Origin: Pseudomonas sp. Root71 | GTDB lineage: Bacteria > Pseudomonadota > Gammaproteobacteria > Pseudomonadales > Pseudomonadaceae | Assembly (NCBI RefSeq): GCF_001429045.1 | Contig: NZ_LMHY01000025.1 | Coordinates: 378,040-442,039, forward strand | DNA length: 64,000 bases | Direction: 5' to 3' | Shown here: positions 1-9,778 of the stretch, one piece after another | Layout of the letters: each line of letters begins with the position of its first letter | Numbering within the stretch: position 1 is the stretch's first letter | Made by a program: the position numbers and the translations under genes | Notes under the pieces: generated by a model | What the model was told of the DNA's origin: nothing | Database searches by the model: none | The model's input: the letters and a program-made list of their open reading frames with translations, nothing else

Positions 1-967
<967 letters not shown>

Positions 968-984
968 CCTGCAATCCCACGCAT

Positions 985-1016
985 AAAAAAGGCGATCCAT
1001 CTGGATCGCCTTTTTT
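985..1016. terminator. Bidirectional rho-independent terminator
   Basis: Stem GGCGATCC/GGATCGCC with an ATCT loop, flanked by six A on the left and six T on the right. It therefore works in both directions and separates the plus-strand BON lipoprotein gene from sspB on the minus strand. Confidence 0.9.
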
Positions 1017-1017
1017 A

Positions 1018-1431
1018 TTACTTCACCACTTTCAGACTGGGGCGACCGCTTGGACGCGGCGGCTCACTGTCGGGTGGCGGTAGATCGTCATCCGGTTCGA
1101 TCTCGTCGTCCTCGCCCATGGGCGACTCCAGATCGAACACCATGCCCTGGCCATTCTCCCGGGCGTAGATGCCCAGGATCGAAGCAATCGGCACGTACAA
1201 GGTGTGCGGTACGCCACCAAAGCGCCCTTCGAAACTGACCGCTTCGTTATCCATGTGCAAATGACGCACGGCTTGTGGCGATACGTTCAGGACGATCTGT
1301 CCGTCACTGGCAAACCCCTGAGGCACCTGCACCGACGGGTACTCGGAATTGACCAGCATGTGCGGGGTGCAATCGTTGTCCACAATCCACTCATAGAGCG
1401 CACGGACCAGATAAGGTCGACTGGAGTTCAT
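1018..1431 (-). CDS. sspB: ClpXP protease specificity-enhancing factor SspB
   Basis: 137 residues. SspB binds ssrA-tagged peptides from stalled ribosomes and delivers them to ClpXP in the cytosol. The N-terminal substrate-binding domain spans about residues 1-105 (SSRPYLVRALYEWIVDN; SFEGRFGGVPHTLYVPI). A flexible acidic and proline-rich linker follows, ending in the ClpX-docking (XB) tail GRPSLKVVK at the extreme C-terminus, as in E. coli. It lies 16 bases downstream of sspA and is probably cotranscribed with it. The stop codon abuts the bidirectional terminator. Confidence 0.95.
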   Translation of the reverse strand: MNSSRPYLVRALYEWIVDNDCTPHMLVNSEYPSVQVPQGFASDGQIVLNVSPQAVRHLHMDNEAVSFEGRFGGVPHTLYVPIASILGIYARENGQGMVFDLESPMGEDDEIEPDDDLPPPDSEPPRPSGRPSLKVVK

Positions 1432-1447
1432 AACGGCTCCTTAAGCC

Positions 1448-2065
1448 TTAGCGCATGTCGCGTTCGACACCAGACAGACTCGCCTGGAAAGCCTCACGCG
1501 CAAACTGGCGCTCCATATAATCAAGCAGCGGCTTGGCCGGCCGCGGCAGTTCTATACCCAGAATCGGCAATCGCCAGAGTATTGGCAATAGGCAGCAATC
1601 CACCAGACTTTGTTCCTCACTGAGGAAAAACGGTTTGTCGGCAAACAGTGGCGACACACCCGTCAGGCTTTCGCGCAACTCTTTTCGAGCCACGGCACGG
1701 GCCGCTTCCTTGGTCCGCGAATCCAGAATCAGGTCCACCAGACCACACCAGTCGCGCTGAATGCGGTGTATCAGCAGGCGACTGTTGGCACGCGCCACGG
1801 GATAAACCGGCAGTAGCGGCGGATGCGGGTAACGCTCATCCAGGTATTCCATCACCACAGTCGACTCCCACAACGCCAGGTCACGATCGACCAGTGTGGG
1901 CAGACTGCCATAAGGGTTCACCTCAATCAGTTTAGGCGGCTGGCGACCAGCCTCCACGTAAATGATCTCGGCGCTGACACCCTTCTCTGCCAGTACGATG
2001 CGCACTCGGTGGGAATAGTGGTCGGCGGGGTCGGAGTAACAGGCCAACCGATTGGTCACGCCCAT
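1448..2065 (-). CDS. sspA: Stringent starvation protein A
   Basis: 205 residues with an N-terminal thioredoxin-like domain and an all-helical GST C-domain, but no GST catalytic residue expected. The surface PHP motif needed for SspA function is present (RYPHPPLLP). SspA associates with sigma70 RNA polymerase and modulates stress, acid-tolerance and virulence transcription; this is family knowledge. The ATG at 2065 gives the usual N-terminus [12 protein letters not shown]. It forms a likely operon with sspB and follows petC on the same strand, separated by a 150-base gap containing a large inverted repeat. Confidence 0.95.
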   Translation of the reverse strand: MGVTNRLACYSDPADHYSHRVRIVLAEKGVSAEIIYVEAGRQPPKLIEVNPYGSLPTLVDRDLALWESTVVMEYLDERYPHPPLLPVYPVARANSRLLIHRIQRDWCGLVDLILDSRTKEAARAVARKELRESLTGVSPLFADKPFFLSEEQSLVDCCLLPILWRLPILGIELPRPAKPLLDYMERQFAREAFQASLSGVERDMR

Positions 2066-2110
2066 GGCGATCCTCCTCGCTTGTAGAAATTATCGAAAGC
2101 TCAAAAACGA

Positions 2111-2188
2111 GCGCGCCCAGAGGGCGCCTCCCGTAACGACTGGATCACCAGTTTCGCTACATCTTCAGAGGCGCCCTTGGGCGCGCGC
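2111..2188. repeat. Large GC-rich inverted repeat between petC and sspA
   Basis: Left arm 2111-2130 and right arm 2168-2188 are reverse complements over about 18 pairs with a one-base bulge (GCGCGCCC-AG-AGGGCGCCTC against GAGGCGCCCT-T-GGGCGCGC), around a 37-base loop. There is no T-tract, so it is not a standard terminator. It lies downstream of petABC and upstream of sspA, so it could attenuate read-through, stabilise the pet mRNA 3' end, or be a dispersed repeat of another family. Confidence 0.7.
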
Positions 2189-2215
2189 GATTAACAGCAA
2201 TAGCTTGAAGCTTTA

Positions 2216-2998
2216 TCAGTGCACGTCTTTCCAGTATTCGCGCTTGAGCAGGTAAGCGAAGACGAAGAAGAACGCCAGGTACAACAATACGTATGTACCG
2301 ATGCGCTGATGTTGCAGCTTAACCGGGTTAGCCGAGTAAGCCAGGAAGGTTACCAGATTCTTGACCTTCTCATCGAACTGCTCTGCAGTCAGGGCACCGC
2401 TTTTCGGCACGATGGTCAACTGATCGCATGCTTCATGAGTCAGCGCCGTACCGGTCAGAGGATCATATTGCTTCTTGCCGCCCTCGACGATCTGAACCTG
2501 TTTGCAGCCAACCACCTGGCGACCTTGCAGGCCGGCCAGGACGTTAGGCATGCCCACGTTCGGGAAGACCTTGTTGTTCACGCCCCATGGACGCGCAGGG
2601 TCTTCGTAGAACGACCTCAGGTAACCGTAGAGCCAGTCGGTGCCGCGAACACGGGCAACCAGGGTCAGGTCCGGCGGCGCTGCGCCAAACCAGGCCTTGG
2701 CGTCCGCCGGCTGCATGCCGATGCTCATGTGGTCGCCGATCTTGGCGCCAGTGAACACCAGCTTCTCGAGCATCAACTCGTGGGGAATGCCCAGGTCGTC
2801 GGCAACACGCTCATAGCGTTGGAACTTGGCACTGTGGCAACCCATGCAGTAGTTGGCGAACGTACGCGCGCCGTCCTGCATGGCCGCTTTATCGGAAACG
2901 TCGATATCGACCTTTTCCAGCTCGGGGCCACCGTGCTCAGCCGCGAAAGCAAACACTGGCAGCGCAGCAAGCATCAATACAGCAAATAGTTTTTTCAT
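2216..2998 (-). CDS. petC: Cytochrome c1 subunit of the cytochrome bc1 complex
   Basis: 260 residues from ATG 2998. An upstream extension to 3091 is possible but would lie inside petB and lack the signal peptide at the N-terminus. Signal peptide residues 1-20 (LMLAALPVFAFAA). Heme c is attached through CMGCH at residues 51-55. One C-terminal membrane anchor lies near residues 230-252 and ends in LLKREYWKDVH. It accepts electrons from the Rieske centre in the periplasm and passes them to soluble cytochrome c. Its start overlaps the petB stop by one base (TGATG), so the pet genes form a tight operon. Confidence 0.96.
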   Translation of the reverse strand: MKKLFAVLMLAALPVFAFAAEHGGPELEKVDIDVSDKAAMQDGARTFANYCMGCHSAKFQRYERVADDLGIPHELMLEKLVFTGAKIGDHMSIGMQPADAKAWFGAAPPDLTLVARVRGTDWLYGYLRSFYEDPARPWGVNNKVFPNVGMPNVLAGLQGRQVVGCKQVQIVEGGKKQYDPLTGTALTHEACDQLTIVPKSGALTAEQFDEKVKNLVTFLAYSANPVKLQHQRIGTYVLLYLAFFFVFAYLLKREYWKDVH

Positions 2999-4209
2999 CA
3001 GCCAGTCACCCTTTCCGGAACCGGTTTGGTCTTCTCGAGCCTGGTGTAGAACGGCATCAGAATGAAGTAGGCGAAGTACAGGAAGGTACATACCTGCGAC
3101 AACAGCGTACGCTCAGGGGTTGGGGCCAATACGCCCAGCACGCCCAGGATCACGAACGAGATGCAGAACACCCAGAGCCAGATCTTGCTCAGCCAGCCCT
3201 TGTAGCGCATCGACTTGACCGGGCTACGGTCCAGCCATGGCAGGACGAACAGCACAGCGATGGCCGCACCCATGGCGATCACACCCAGGAGCTTGTCCGG
3301 AATCGCACGCAAGATGGCGTAGAACGGGGTGAAGTACCAGACCGGAGCGATGTGCTCTGGGGTCTTGAAGGCGTTCGCCACTTCAAAGTTCGGCTTTTCA
3401 AGGAAGTAGCCGCCCATTTCCGGGAAGAAGAACACGATCGAGCAGAAGATGAACAGGAACACCACCACACCGACGATATCTTTCACGGTGTAGTACGGGT
3501 GGAAGGCAATGCCGTCCAGCGGTATGCCGTTTTCGTCCTTGTGCTTCTTGATGTCGACGCCGTCCGGGTTGTTCGAACCGACTTCGTGCAACGCCAGGAT
3601 GTGCAGCACCACCAGACCCAGGATAACGATTGGCAGGGCAACCACGTGCAGGGCGAAGAAGCGGTTCAGGGTAATACCGGAAATCAGGTAGTCACCACGA
3701 ATCCACTGGGTCAGGTCGTTGCCGATGACCGGGATCGCACCGAACAGCGAGATGATCACCTGGGCCCCCCAGTAGGACATCTGGCCCCACGGCAGCAGGT
3801 AGCCCATGAAGGCTTCGGCCATCAGCGCCAGGTAGATCAGCATGCCGAAGACCCACACCAGCTCACGAGGCTTCTGGTACGAACCGTAGAGCAGGCCACG
3901 GAACATGTGCAGATAGACCACGATGAAGAACGCCGAAGCGCCGGTGGAGTGCAACAGACGCAGGATCGAGCCGTACTCGACGTCACGCATGATGTATTCG
4001 ACGGAGGCGAACGCCTCTTCCGCCGACGGGTTGTAGCTCATGGTCAGCCAGACACCGGTGACGATCTGGTTGACCAGAACGAGCAGCGCCAGGGAGCCAA
4101 AGAAGTAGAAGAAGTTGAAGTTCTTCGGTGCGTAATACTTGCTGAGATGGTCTTCCCACATTTTGGTGGCGGGAAAGCGCGCATCAACCCAATCCATGAA
4201 CTTGCTCAT
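2998..4209 (-). CDS. petB: Cytochrome b subunit of the cytochrome bc1 complex
   Basis: 403 residues from ATG 4209; a GTG directly before it (4212) is in frame, but the ATG overlaps the petA stop as TGATG and gives the family N-terminus MSKFMDWVDARFP. It is a multi-spanning membrane protein carrying both b hemes and the Qo and Qi quinone sites. Recognisable are the GYLLPWGQMSYWGA block (helix C/Qo region), a PEWY-like element seen as PVWYFTPFYAILR, and SGITLNRFFALHV with a heme-ligand His. It is an essential part of proton-pumping quinol:cytochrome c oxidoreductase. Confidence 0.97.
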   Translation of the reverse strand: MSKFMDWVDARFPATKMWEDHLSKYYAPKNFNFFYFFGSLALLVLVNQIVTGVWLTMSYNPSAEEAFASVEYIMRDVEYGSILRLLHSTGASAFFIVVYLHMFRGLLYGSYQKPRELVWVFGMLIYLALMAEAFMGYLLPWGQMSYWGAQVIISLFGAIPVIGNDLTQWIRGDYLISGITLNRFFALHVVALPIVILGLVVLHILALHEVGSNNPDGVDIKKHKDENGIPLDGIAFHPYYTVKDIVGVVVFLFIFCSIVFFFPEMGGYFLEKPNFEVANAFKTPEHIAPVWYFTPFYAILRAIPDKLLGVIAMGAAIAVLFVLPWLDRSPVKSMRYKGWLSKIWLWVFCISFVILGVLGVLAPTPERTLLSQVCTFLYFAYFILMPFYTRLEKTKPVPERVTG

Positions 4210-4802
4210 CACGCTTTCTCCGTATCGACGCCAATGATAATAATTTCATCGGTCTCATAGGAATGCGGGGGAACTGGCAGGTTCAAAGGCGCAGGCTGCG
4301 ACTTGTAGACGCGACCAGCCAGATCGTAGTGGGAGCCGTGGCAAGGGCAGAAATAGCCGCCTACCCAGTCTTTACCCAGATCCGCAGGTGCCACTTCGGG
4401 ACGGAAGGTCGGCGAGCAACCCAGGTGCGTGCAGATACCGATCAGCAGCAGGACCTCGGGTTTGATCGAACGGGTTTCCGGATCAACGTAAGTCGGTTGC
4501 GTCGAGTTCTTGGAGGTCGGGTCAGCGAGCTGGCCCTCGATCTTCTTCAGATTCCCCAGGATTTCCTGTGTACGGCGGACGATGAACACCGGCTGGCCGC
4601 GCCACTCAGCAATCATCTGCTGGCCTGGCTCGATCTTGCTGACATTCACTTTCACCGGTGCACCTGCGGCTTTCGCCTTGGCACTGGGAAACCATGACCC
4701 CACGAACGGGACCGCAGCCCCCACCGCTCCTGCAGCACCCACCACGGATGTGGCTGCTACCAAGAAGCGACGCCGGCCTGCATTCACGCCGTCATTGCTC
4801 AT
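4209..4802 (-). CDS. petA: Rieske iron-sulfur subunit of the cytochrome bc1 complex
   Basis: 197 residues. The N-terminus carries a twin-arginine motif (GRRRFLVAA, residues 10-18) followed by a hydrophobic segment that stays as the membrane anchor, consistent with Tat export of a folded [2Fe-2S] protein. Cluster ligands are visible as CTHLGC (124-129) and CPCHGSH (152-158). The head domain moves between cytochromes b and c1 during quinol oxidation. It is the first gene of petA-petB-petC. The promoter should lie in the 4803-4990 gap, but I could not pick a convincing -35/-10 pair. Confidence 0.97.
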   Translation of the reverse strand: MSNDGVNAGRRRFLVAATSVVGAAGAVGAAVPFVGSWFPSAKAKAAGAPVKVNVSKIEPGQQMIAEWRGQPVFIVRRTQEILGNLKKIEGQLADPTSKNSTQPTYVDPETRSIKPEVLLLIGICTHLGCSPTFRPEVAPADLGKDWVGGYFCPCHGSHYDLAGRVYKSQPAPLNLPVPPHSYETDEIIIIGVDTEKA

Positions 4803-5012
4803 TCAGTCCTCTCCCATCAGCTTTGTGGCCTGTTAAATCAGGCGTCTACTAAGTAAAACTATGTACTTATAAAAATTTTGCCGAATGGTAATGAAAAGCC
4901 CCAATTCTGACAAGGTAATTACCGGAACCCATCACCCCCAAGCCTTGTAGTATAGGGCGTCTGCGGATGTGGCAAGTTGTCACAGCGCAATTCTTTGATA
5001 AATCGCAGACAT

Positions 5013-5056
5013 AAAAAAACGCCCAGCTCCGTGAGGAAACTGGGCGTTCTTTTTTG
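5013..5056 (-). terminator. Rho-independent terminator after rpsI
   Basis: Stem ACGCCCAG/CTGGGCGT with A runs on the left and T runs on the right. Read on the minus strand it lies 15 bases past the rpsI stop and ends in a run of T. Confidence 0.85.
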
Positions 5057-5070
5057 AACGTGAAAGCGAA

Positions 5071-5463
5071 TTAACGCTTCGAGTACTGCGGACGCTTACG
5101 CGCTTTACGCAGACCGACTTTCTTACGTTCAACTTCACGAGCATCGCGGGTTACGAAGCCGGCTTTACGCAGGGCGCTGCGCAGAGTTTCGTCGTAGTCC
5201 ATCAGGGCACGAGTGATACCGTGGCGGATTGCGCCAGCCTGACCACTCACACCACCGCCGATCACGGTGACGTAGATGTCGAACTTCTCGACAGTCTCAG
5301 TCAGCTCCAGCGGCTGACGAACTACCATGCGGGCAGTTTCGCGGCCGAAGAAGTTATCCAGCGAACGGTTGTTGATGGAGATGTTACCAGTACCCGGACG
5401 CAGGAAAACGCGTGCGGTTGCGGTCTTGCGACGGCCAGTGCCGTAATTTTGAGTCGCCGACAT
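5071..5463 (-). CDS. rpsI: 30S ribosomal protein S9
   Basis: 130 residues, the standard bacterial length. Starts [20 protein letters not shown] and ends in the basic tail [12 protein letters not shown], whose terminal Lys-Arg reaches the P-site tRNA. The central [15 protein letters not shown] block is the S9 signature. It lies 14 bases after rplM in the universal rplM-rpsI operon. Confidence 0.98.
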   Translation of the reverse strand: MSATQNYGTGRRKTATARVFLRPGTGNISINNRSLDNFFGRETARMVVRQPLELTETVEKFDIYVTVIGGGVSGQAGAIRHGITRALMDYDETLRSALRKAGFVTRDAREVERKKVGLRKARKRPQYSKR

Positions 5464-5477
5464 AATGTACTATTCCG

Positions 5478-5906
5478 TTAAAACTTCAGTTCTTGGGGCT
5501 GCTGAGCAGTATGTGGGTGTGCAGCGCCCGCATAGACTTTCAGCTTACGGTACATGTCGCGACCCAGTGGGTTTTTAGGCAGCATGCCTTTAACCGCGGT
5601 CTCGATCACGCGCTCAGGGGCCTTGGCGATCAGCTTTTCAAAGTTGATCGACTTGATGCCGCCCGGGAAACCGGAGTGGGAGTAGTACATTTTGTCAGTG
5701 GTTTTAGCACCGGTAACACGGATCTGCTCAGCGTTGATTACGACGATGTAGTCGCCGGTGTCAACGTGAGGAGTGTACTCAGGCTTGTGCTTGCCACGCA
5801 GACGGCTCGCGATTTCGGTGGCCAGACGACCCAGGGTCTGACCAGCAGCGTCGACGACAAACCAGTCGCGCTTTACTGTTTCTGGTTTAGCAGTAAAAGT
5901 TTTCAT
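5478..5906 (-). CDS. rplM: 50S ribosomal protein L13
   Basis: 142 residues, the family length. Starts [20 protein letters not shown] with the L13 pattern [17 protein letters not shown] and the core [19 protein letters not shown]. It is an early-assembling 23S rRNA-binding protein. First gene of rplM-rpsI. A good sigma70-type promoter is seen about 40-70 bases upstream. In some bacteria this operon is autoregulated through L13 binding its leader; no such element is shown here. Confidence 0.98.
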   Translation of the reverse strand: MKTFTAKPETVKRDWFVVDAAGQTLGRLATEIASRLRGKHKPEYTPHVDTGDYIVVINAEQIRVTGAKTTDKMYYSHSGFPGGIKSINFEKLIAKAPERVIETAVKGMLPKNPLGRDMYRKLKVYAGAAHPHTAQQPQELKF

Positions 5907-5947
5907 TCTTTATAGCCTCAGGGGCCGCCCTGTAAATTAGACGGCGG

Positions 5948-5976
5948 ATCTTACTGAATAGTGCGTACTTTGACAA
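5948..5976 (-). promoter_or_regulatory. Probable sigma70 promoter of rplM-rpsI
   Basis: On the minus strand TTGTCA (5976-5971) and TAAGAT (5953-5948) are spaced by 17 bases, upstream of the rplM start at 5906. The match to the consensus and the spacing are read from sequence; use as a promoter is inferred. Confidence 0.55.
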
Positions 5977-6151
5977 GTCAAAGGCAGCCGGATACAGACG
6001 CTTTCGGGGGCTCGGGTCGGCGCGTCCGTTCAACGGCAAGATTCTTCGGCGGCGGCGCATCACTTCCACTGCAGAAAGAGGTGCGCAATTATGCAGATTG
6101 CGAAAAATAATTCAACCTGCTTTTATGATTGTTTTGCCCAAGGAGCACCCG

Positions 6152-7192
6152 ATGGACTATCGCCAGCTAGGCCGAACCAATCTGAACGTGAGTGCCCTCT
6201 GCCTCGGAACCATGACCTGGGGCGAGCAAAACAGCGAGGCAGAGGCCTTCGCCCAGATTGAGCGGGCCAAGCGTGCCGGGATCAACTTCATCGACACCGC
6301 CGAGATGTACCCGGTGCCACCCAAGGCCGAAACCTACGCCACCACCGAACGCTACATCGGCAACTACTTCAAAAGCCGCGGCGACCGCGGCGACTGGATC
6401 CTGGCCAGCAAGATCGCCGGCCCCGGCAACACCATCGACTACATTCGCGATAAAAACCTGCGCCACAACCGCCAGCACATCACCGAAGCGGTGGATGCCA
6501 GCCTCCAGCGCCTGCAGACTGACTACATCGACCTGTACCAACTGCACTGGCCGGAACGCAGCACCAACTTTTTCGGACAACTGGGCTACAAGCACAAGAT
6601 CGAAGCCAACCTGACCCCACTGGAGGACACCCTCGAAGCGCTGGACGAGCAGGTCCGCGCCGGCAAGATCCGCCACATCGGCCTGTCCAACGAGACACCA
6701 TGGGGCACCATGCGCTTCCTGGCCCTGGCCGAAGCCCGAGGCTGGCCGCGTGCGGTGTCGATCCAGAACCCGTACAACCTGCTCAACCGCAGCTTTGAAG
6801 TCGGCCTGGCGGAAATCGCCATCCGCGAACAGTGCGGGCTGCTGGCCTATTCACCGCTGGCGTTCGGCTTCCTGTCAGGCAAGTACGAAGGTGGCGCCCG
6901 CCCACCAAAAGGTCGCCTGAGCCTCTACAGCCGCTTCAGCCGCTATTTCAATCCGCAGTCGGAAGCCGCCTGCAGCCGTTACGTGGCCCTGGCTCGCGAG
7001 CACGGCCTGGACCCGGCGCAAATGGCCCTGGCGTTCGTCACGCAGCAGCCGTTCGTGACCAGCAACATCATTGGCGCAACGACGATGGAGCAACTGGAGA
7101 GCAACATCGGCAGTTTCGACTTGAAGCTGTCGGAGGAAGTGCTGGAAGGGATCGAGGCGATTCACAAGGATCATCCGAATCCGGCTCCATAA
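6152..7192 (+). CDS. tas: NADP(H)-dependent aldo/keto reductase, Tas-like
   Basis: 346 residues from ATG 6152, chosen because an AGGAG ribosome site lies at 6141 and the family N-terminus MDYRQLGRTNLNVSALCLGTMTWG begins there. The AKR barrel shows the catalytic Asp/Tyr region IDTAEMYPVPP and the Lys and His segments (ILASKIAG; DLYQLHWPERS). Tas-type enzymes reduce carbonyl compounds with NADPH; the physiological substrate is unknown. It is followed by a paired REP element and convergent acyl-CoA dehydrogenase. An aldo/keto reductase also follows rplM in P. aeruginosa. Confidence 0.85.
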   Translation: MDYRQLGRTNLNVSALCLGTMTWGEQNSEAEAFAQIERAKRAGINFIDTAEMYPVPPKAETYATTERYIGNYFKSRGDRGDWILASKIAGPGNTIDYIRDKNLRHNRQHITEAVDASLQRLQTDYIDLYQLHWPERSTNFFGQLGYKHKIEANLTPLEDTLEALDEQVRAGKIRHIGLSNETPWGTMRFLALAEARGWPRAVSIQNPYNLLNRSFEVGLAEIAIREQCGLLAYSPLAFGFLSGKYEGGARPPKGRLSLYSRFSRYFNPQSEAACSRYVALAREHGLDPAQMALAFVTQQPFVTSNIIGATTMEQLESNIGSFDLKLSEEVLEGIEAIHKDHPNPAP

Positions 7193-7206
7193 TTTGTCAT
7201 GACCAC

Positions 7207-7286
7207 GAAAAGATCGCAGCCTTCGGCAGCTCCTACAGGGTGTACGCCAATTCTGTGTAGGAGCTGCCGGAGGCTGCGATCTTTTC
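7207..7286. repeat. Paired REP palindrome, family A
   Basis: Two inverted copies of the unit GAGCTGCCGnAGGCTGCGATC lie about 30 bases apart between convergent genes. Related pairs occur at 29187-29271, 37317-37418 and 40764-40841. This is a typical Pseudomonas intergenic REP doublet and may also work as a transcription stop for both neighbours. Confidence 0.85.
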
Positions 7287-7301
7287 AACCATCAGCGCCA
7301 A

Positions 7302-8438
7302 TCAAAGCGACCGAGCAATAATCTCCTTCATGATTTCATTGGTGCCGGCATAGATCCGCTGCACCCGCGCATCCGCCCATGCCCGGGCAATCGGGTACTC
7401 CCACATGAACCCGTAGCCACCGTGCAACTGCACACACTCGTCGAGCACCTTGCACTGCAGGTCGGTGCCCCAGTACTTGGCCATCGCCGCCGTCGGCACG
7501 TCGAGTTTTCCTTGCAGGTGCAGTTCCAGGCAGCGGTCGACAAAGACGCGGCCGATCTGGATTTCCGTGGCCATCTCCGCCAGCTTGAACCGGGTATTCT
7601 GGAAATCCGCGATCGACTTGCCGAACGCCTTGCGCTCGCGAGTGTAGTCCAGCGTCCATTGCAGCGCCGCTTCGGCTGAAGCCAGCCCGCCAATGGCCAC
7701 GGTAAGGCGCTCCTGGGGCAATTCCTGCATCAGGTAGGCAAAGCCCATCCCGGCCTGGCCCAGCAGGTTTTCCTTGGGTACACGCACGTCCTGAAAGAAC
7801 AGCTCCGAGGTGTCCTGGGCTTTCATCCCGACTTTTTCCAGGCGCTTTCCCTTGTCGAAGCCCGGCGTATTGGCTTCCACCAGAAACAGACTGGTGCCCT
7901 TCGCGCCCGCCTTCGGATCGGTCTTGGCGACGACGATCACCAGATCGGCCAGATAGCCATTGGTGATAAAGGTCTTGGAGCCGTTGATCACGTACTCATC
8001 GCCATCGAGCACGGCCGTGGTTTTCACCCCTTGCAGATCGGAACCGGCGCCCGGTTCGGTCATGGCGATCGCGGTAACCATCTCGCCGGACACCAGTTTC
8101 GGCAGGTATTTATGCTTCAGCGCCTCACTGCCGTAATGCAGGATGTAGGGCGCCACGATGTCCGAGTGCAGGGAAAAACCGATGCCGGTCAGGCCCAGTC
8201 GCCCCACTTCTTCGATCACCACCGCACTGTAGAGAAAGTCCGCTCCCAGGCCGCCGTACTCTTCCGGCAAGTGCGAGCAAAGCATCCCCGCCTCCCCCGC
8301 CTTGTTCCACAGTTTGCGGTCGATATAGCCCTGTTTTTCCCATTGCCCATGGAACGGCACCGCCTCTTTTTCGAGGAACGTCCGCACGCTGTCGCGGAAA
8401 AGCTCGTGCTCGGAACTGAACAGGGTTCTGGGGATCAT
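7302..8438 (-). CDS. Acyl-CoA dehydrogenase
   Basis: 378 residues from ATG 8438 (MIPRTLFSSEHELFRDSVRTFLEKE), preceded by AAAGGTG. The upstream in-frame extension to 8525 has no ribosome site and no family match. Three-domain ACAD fold: N-terminal helices; a beta domain with FAD/substrate signature AIAMTEPGAGSDLQG; a C-terminal domain with QLHGGYGFMWEYPIARAWADARV and the C-terminal Glu region YAGTNEIMKEIIARSL that carries the catalytic base in many members. It catalyses alpha,beta-dehydrogenation of an acyl-CoA with transfer to ETF. Chain length is not predictable. It is divergent from the regulator at 8585, which may control it. Confidence 0.9.
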   Translation of the reverse strand: MIPRTLFSSEHELFRDSVRTFLEKEAVPFHGQWEKQGYIDRKLWNKAGEAGMLCSHLPEEYGGLGADFLYSAVVIEEVGRLGLTGIGFSLHSDIVAPYILHYGSEALKHKYLPKLVSGEMVTAIAMTEPGAGSDLQGVKTTAVLDGDEYVINGSKTFITNGYLADLVIVVAKTDPKAGAKGTSLFLVEANTPGFDKGKRLEKVGMKAQDTSELFFQDVRVPKENLLGQAGMGFAYLMQELPQERLTVAIGGLASAEAALQWTLDYTRERKAFGKSIADFQNTRFKLAEMATEIQIGRVFVDRCLELHLQGKLDVPTAAMAKYWGTDLQCKVLDECVQLHGGYGFMWEYPIARAWADARVQRIYAGTNEIMKEIIARSL

Positions 8439-8584
8439 GCGGCACCTTTTCTTTGTTTTTAGAATGAGTTGACCTTCAGAGACTAAGCCTCGCTTCCGAT
8501 ACAGGACACTGGACACATCCGACAAAAAATAAGACGATCCAGCCGTCTGGTGACCACTTCCCCCTATAAAAATAAAGTTGAATT

Positions 8585-9580
8585 ATGTCTAACCAAGCCT
8601 CCACGCCCCTGCGGCGCGTCAGCATCCTGGCCATCGACCGGGTTTTCGCTTCCACCCTCATGCAAGCCAAGGATTTCTTCCACCTCGCCAGCCTGCGCTA
8701 CGGCAAACAGCTGGGCCAGGGCCTGACACCGGCGTTCGAAACCCGTCTGGTCAGCCCCGACGGCAAACCGGTCAACACTTTCAGTGATGTGATGATTCCG
8801 GTGGACGGCGGGCTGGAAAACGCCGACATCATCGTTCTTCCGGCGTTCTGGGATGATTTCGACAGCCTCTGCAAGCGTTACCCGCAAGTCCTGCCCTGGC
8901 TACGCCAACAACATGCGCGCGGTGCCGTACTGTGCGGCGAAGCCACCGGTGTTTTCTGGCTGGCCGAAGCCGGGTTGCTCAATGGCAAGGAAGCGACCAC
9001 CTACTGGCGGTTCTTCAATGCCTTCGCCGAACGTTTCCCCCAGGTCCAGCTCAATCAGGACAAGCACCTGACCGACGCCGACAACCTGTACTGCGCCGGC
9101 GGCACCACCTCGGCCTGCGATTTGTACATTTACCTGATCGAGCGCTTCTGCGGCGCCAACGTGTCCCAGGCCGTGGCCCGGGACATCCTCTACGAAGTGC
9201 AGCGCAGTTATTCACCGGGACGGATTGGATTCGGCGGGCAGAAGCTGCACCAGGACGTGATCATCCTGCAGATCCAGCACTGGCTCGAAGATCACTTCGC
9301 CGACAAGTTCCGTTTCGAGGACGTCGCCCGCGAACACGGCATGAGCATCCGCAACTTCATGCGCCGCTTCCAGACCGCCACCGGCGACAAGCCACTGCAT
9401 TACCTGCAGCGCCTGCGCATCGAAACCGCCAAGGGCTTGCTGTCCGGCAGCCGCAAGAGCATCAAGACCATCAGCTATGAAGTCGGCTATGACGATGCGA
9501 GCTTCTTCGCCCGGTTGTTCCGCCAGCACACGGAGTTGTCGCCGAATCAGTATCGGCAGCAGTTTCAGCAGGCTGCGTAG
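8585..9580 (+). CDS. GlxA/CdhR-type transcriptional regulator (DJ-1/PfpI + AraC HTH)
   Basis: 331 residues. Residues about 10-190 form a class I glutamine amidotransferase-like (DJ-1/PfpI) domain with a nucleophile-elbow Cys in GAVLCGEATGVFWLAEAG. Residues about 225-330 form an AraC/XylS double helix-turn-helix (FEDVAREHGMSIRNFMRRFQ; IKTISYEVGYDDASFFARLFRQHTELSPNQYRQQF). Relatives sense amino acids and quaternary amines, for example ArgR, GbdR and CdhR of P. aeruginosa. The ligand here is unknown. It is divergent from the acyl-CoA dehydrogenase with a shared 146-base intergenic region, the most likely target. Confidence 0.88.
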   Translation: MSNQASTPLRRVSILAIDRVFASTLMQAKDFFHLASLRYGKQLGQGLTPAFETRLVSPDGKPVNTFSDVMIPVDGGLENADIIVLPAFWDDFDSLCKRYPQVLPWLRQQHARGAVLCGEATGVFWLAEAGLLNGKEATTYWRFFNAFAERFPQVQLNQDKHLTDADNLYCAGGTTSACDLYIYLIERFCGANVSQAVARDILYEVQRSYSPGRIGFGGQKLHQDVIILQIQHWLEDHFADKFRFEDVAREHGMSIRNFMRRFQTATGDKPLHYLQRLRIETAKGLLSGSRKSIKTISYEVGYDDASFFARLFRQHTELSPNQYRQQFQQAA

Positions 9581-9597
9581 CCGAACACCAACCGAAT

Positions 9598-9623
9598 GTG
9601 GAAGCGAGCCTGCTCGCTTCCAC
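9598..9623. repeat. Single REP-like perfect palindrome, family B variant
   Basis: GTGGAAGCGAGC and GCTCGCTTCCAC form a perfect 12-bp inverted repeat around CT. It is a variant of the GTGGGAGCGAGC REP unit found elsewhere in the window and lies just after the regulator gene, at the left border of the accessory cassette. Confidence 0.75.
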
Positions 9624-9778
9624 GCAGATCTTGCGCCGGCCACGCAGTTCTTTCGCTGTGCATTTTCCTACGCAAAAAGCGGAATACAGAGCGCCGAAGA
9701 ACCCAACCCCGCCCACAGACGCAGCCCCTTAAAAAACTTGAAAATCTTCCCTGCAAACACCATCAGGGAAGATCAACC

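Noticed and set aside
9598-9623. Rho-independent terminator of the GlxA-type regulator
   Set aside because: A perfect hairpin is present but no T-tract follows, and the sequence matches the family B REP unit, so I list it as a repeat.
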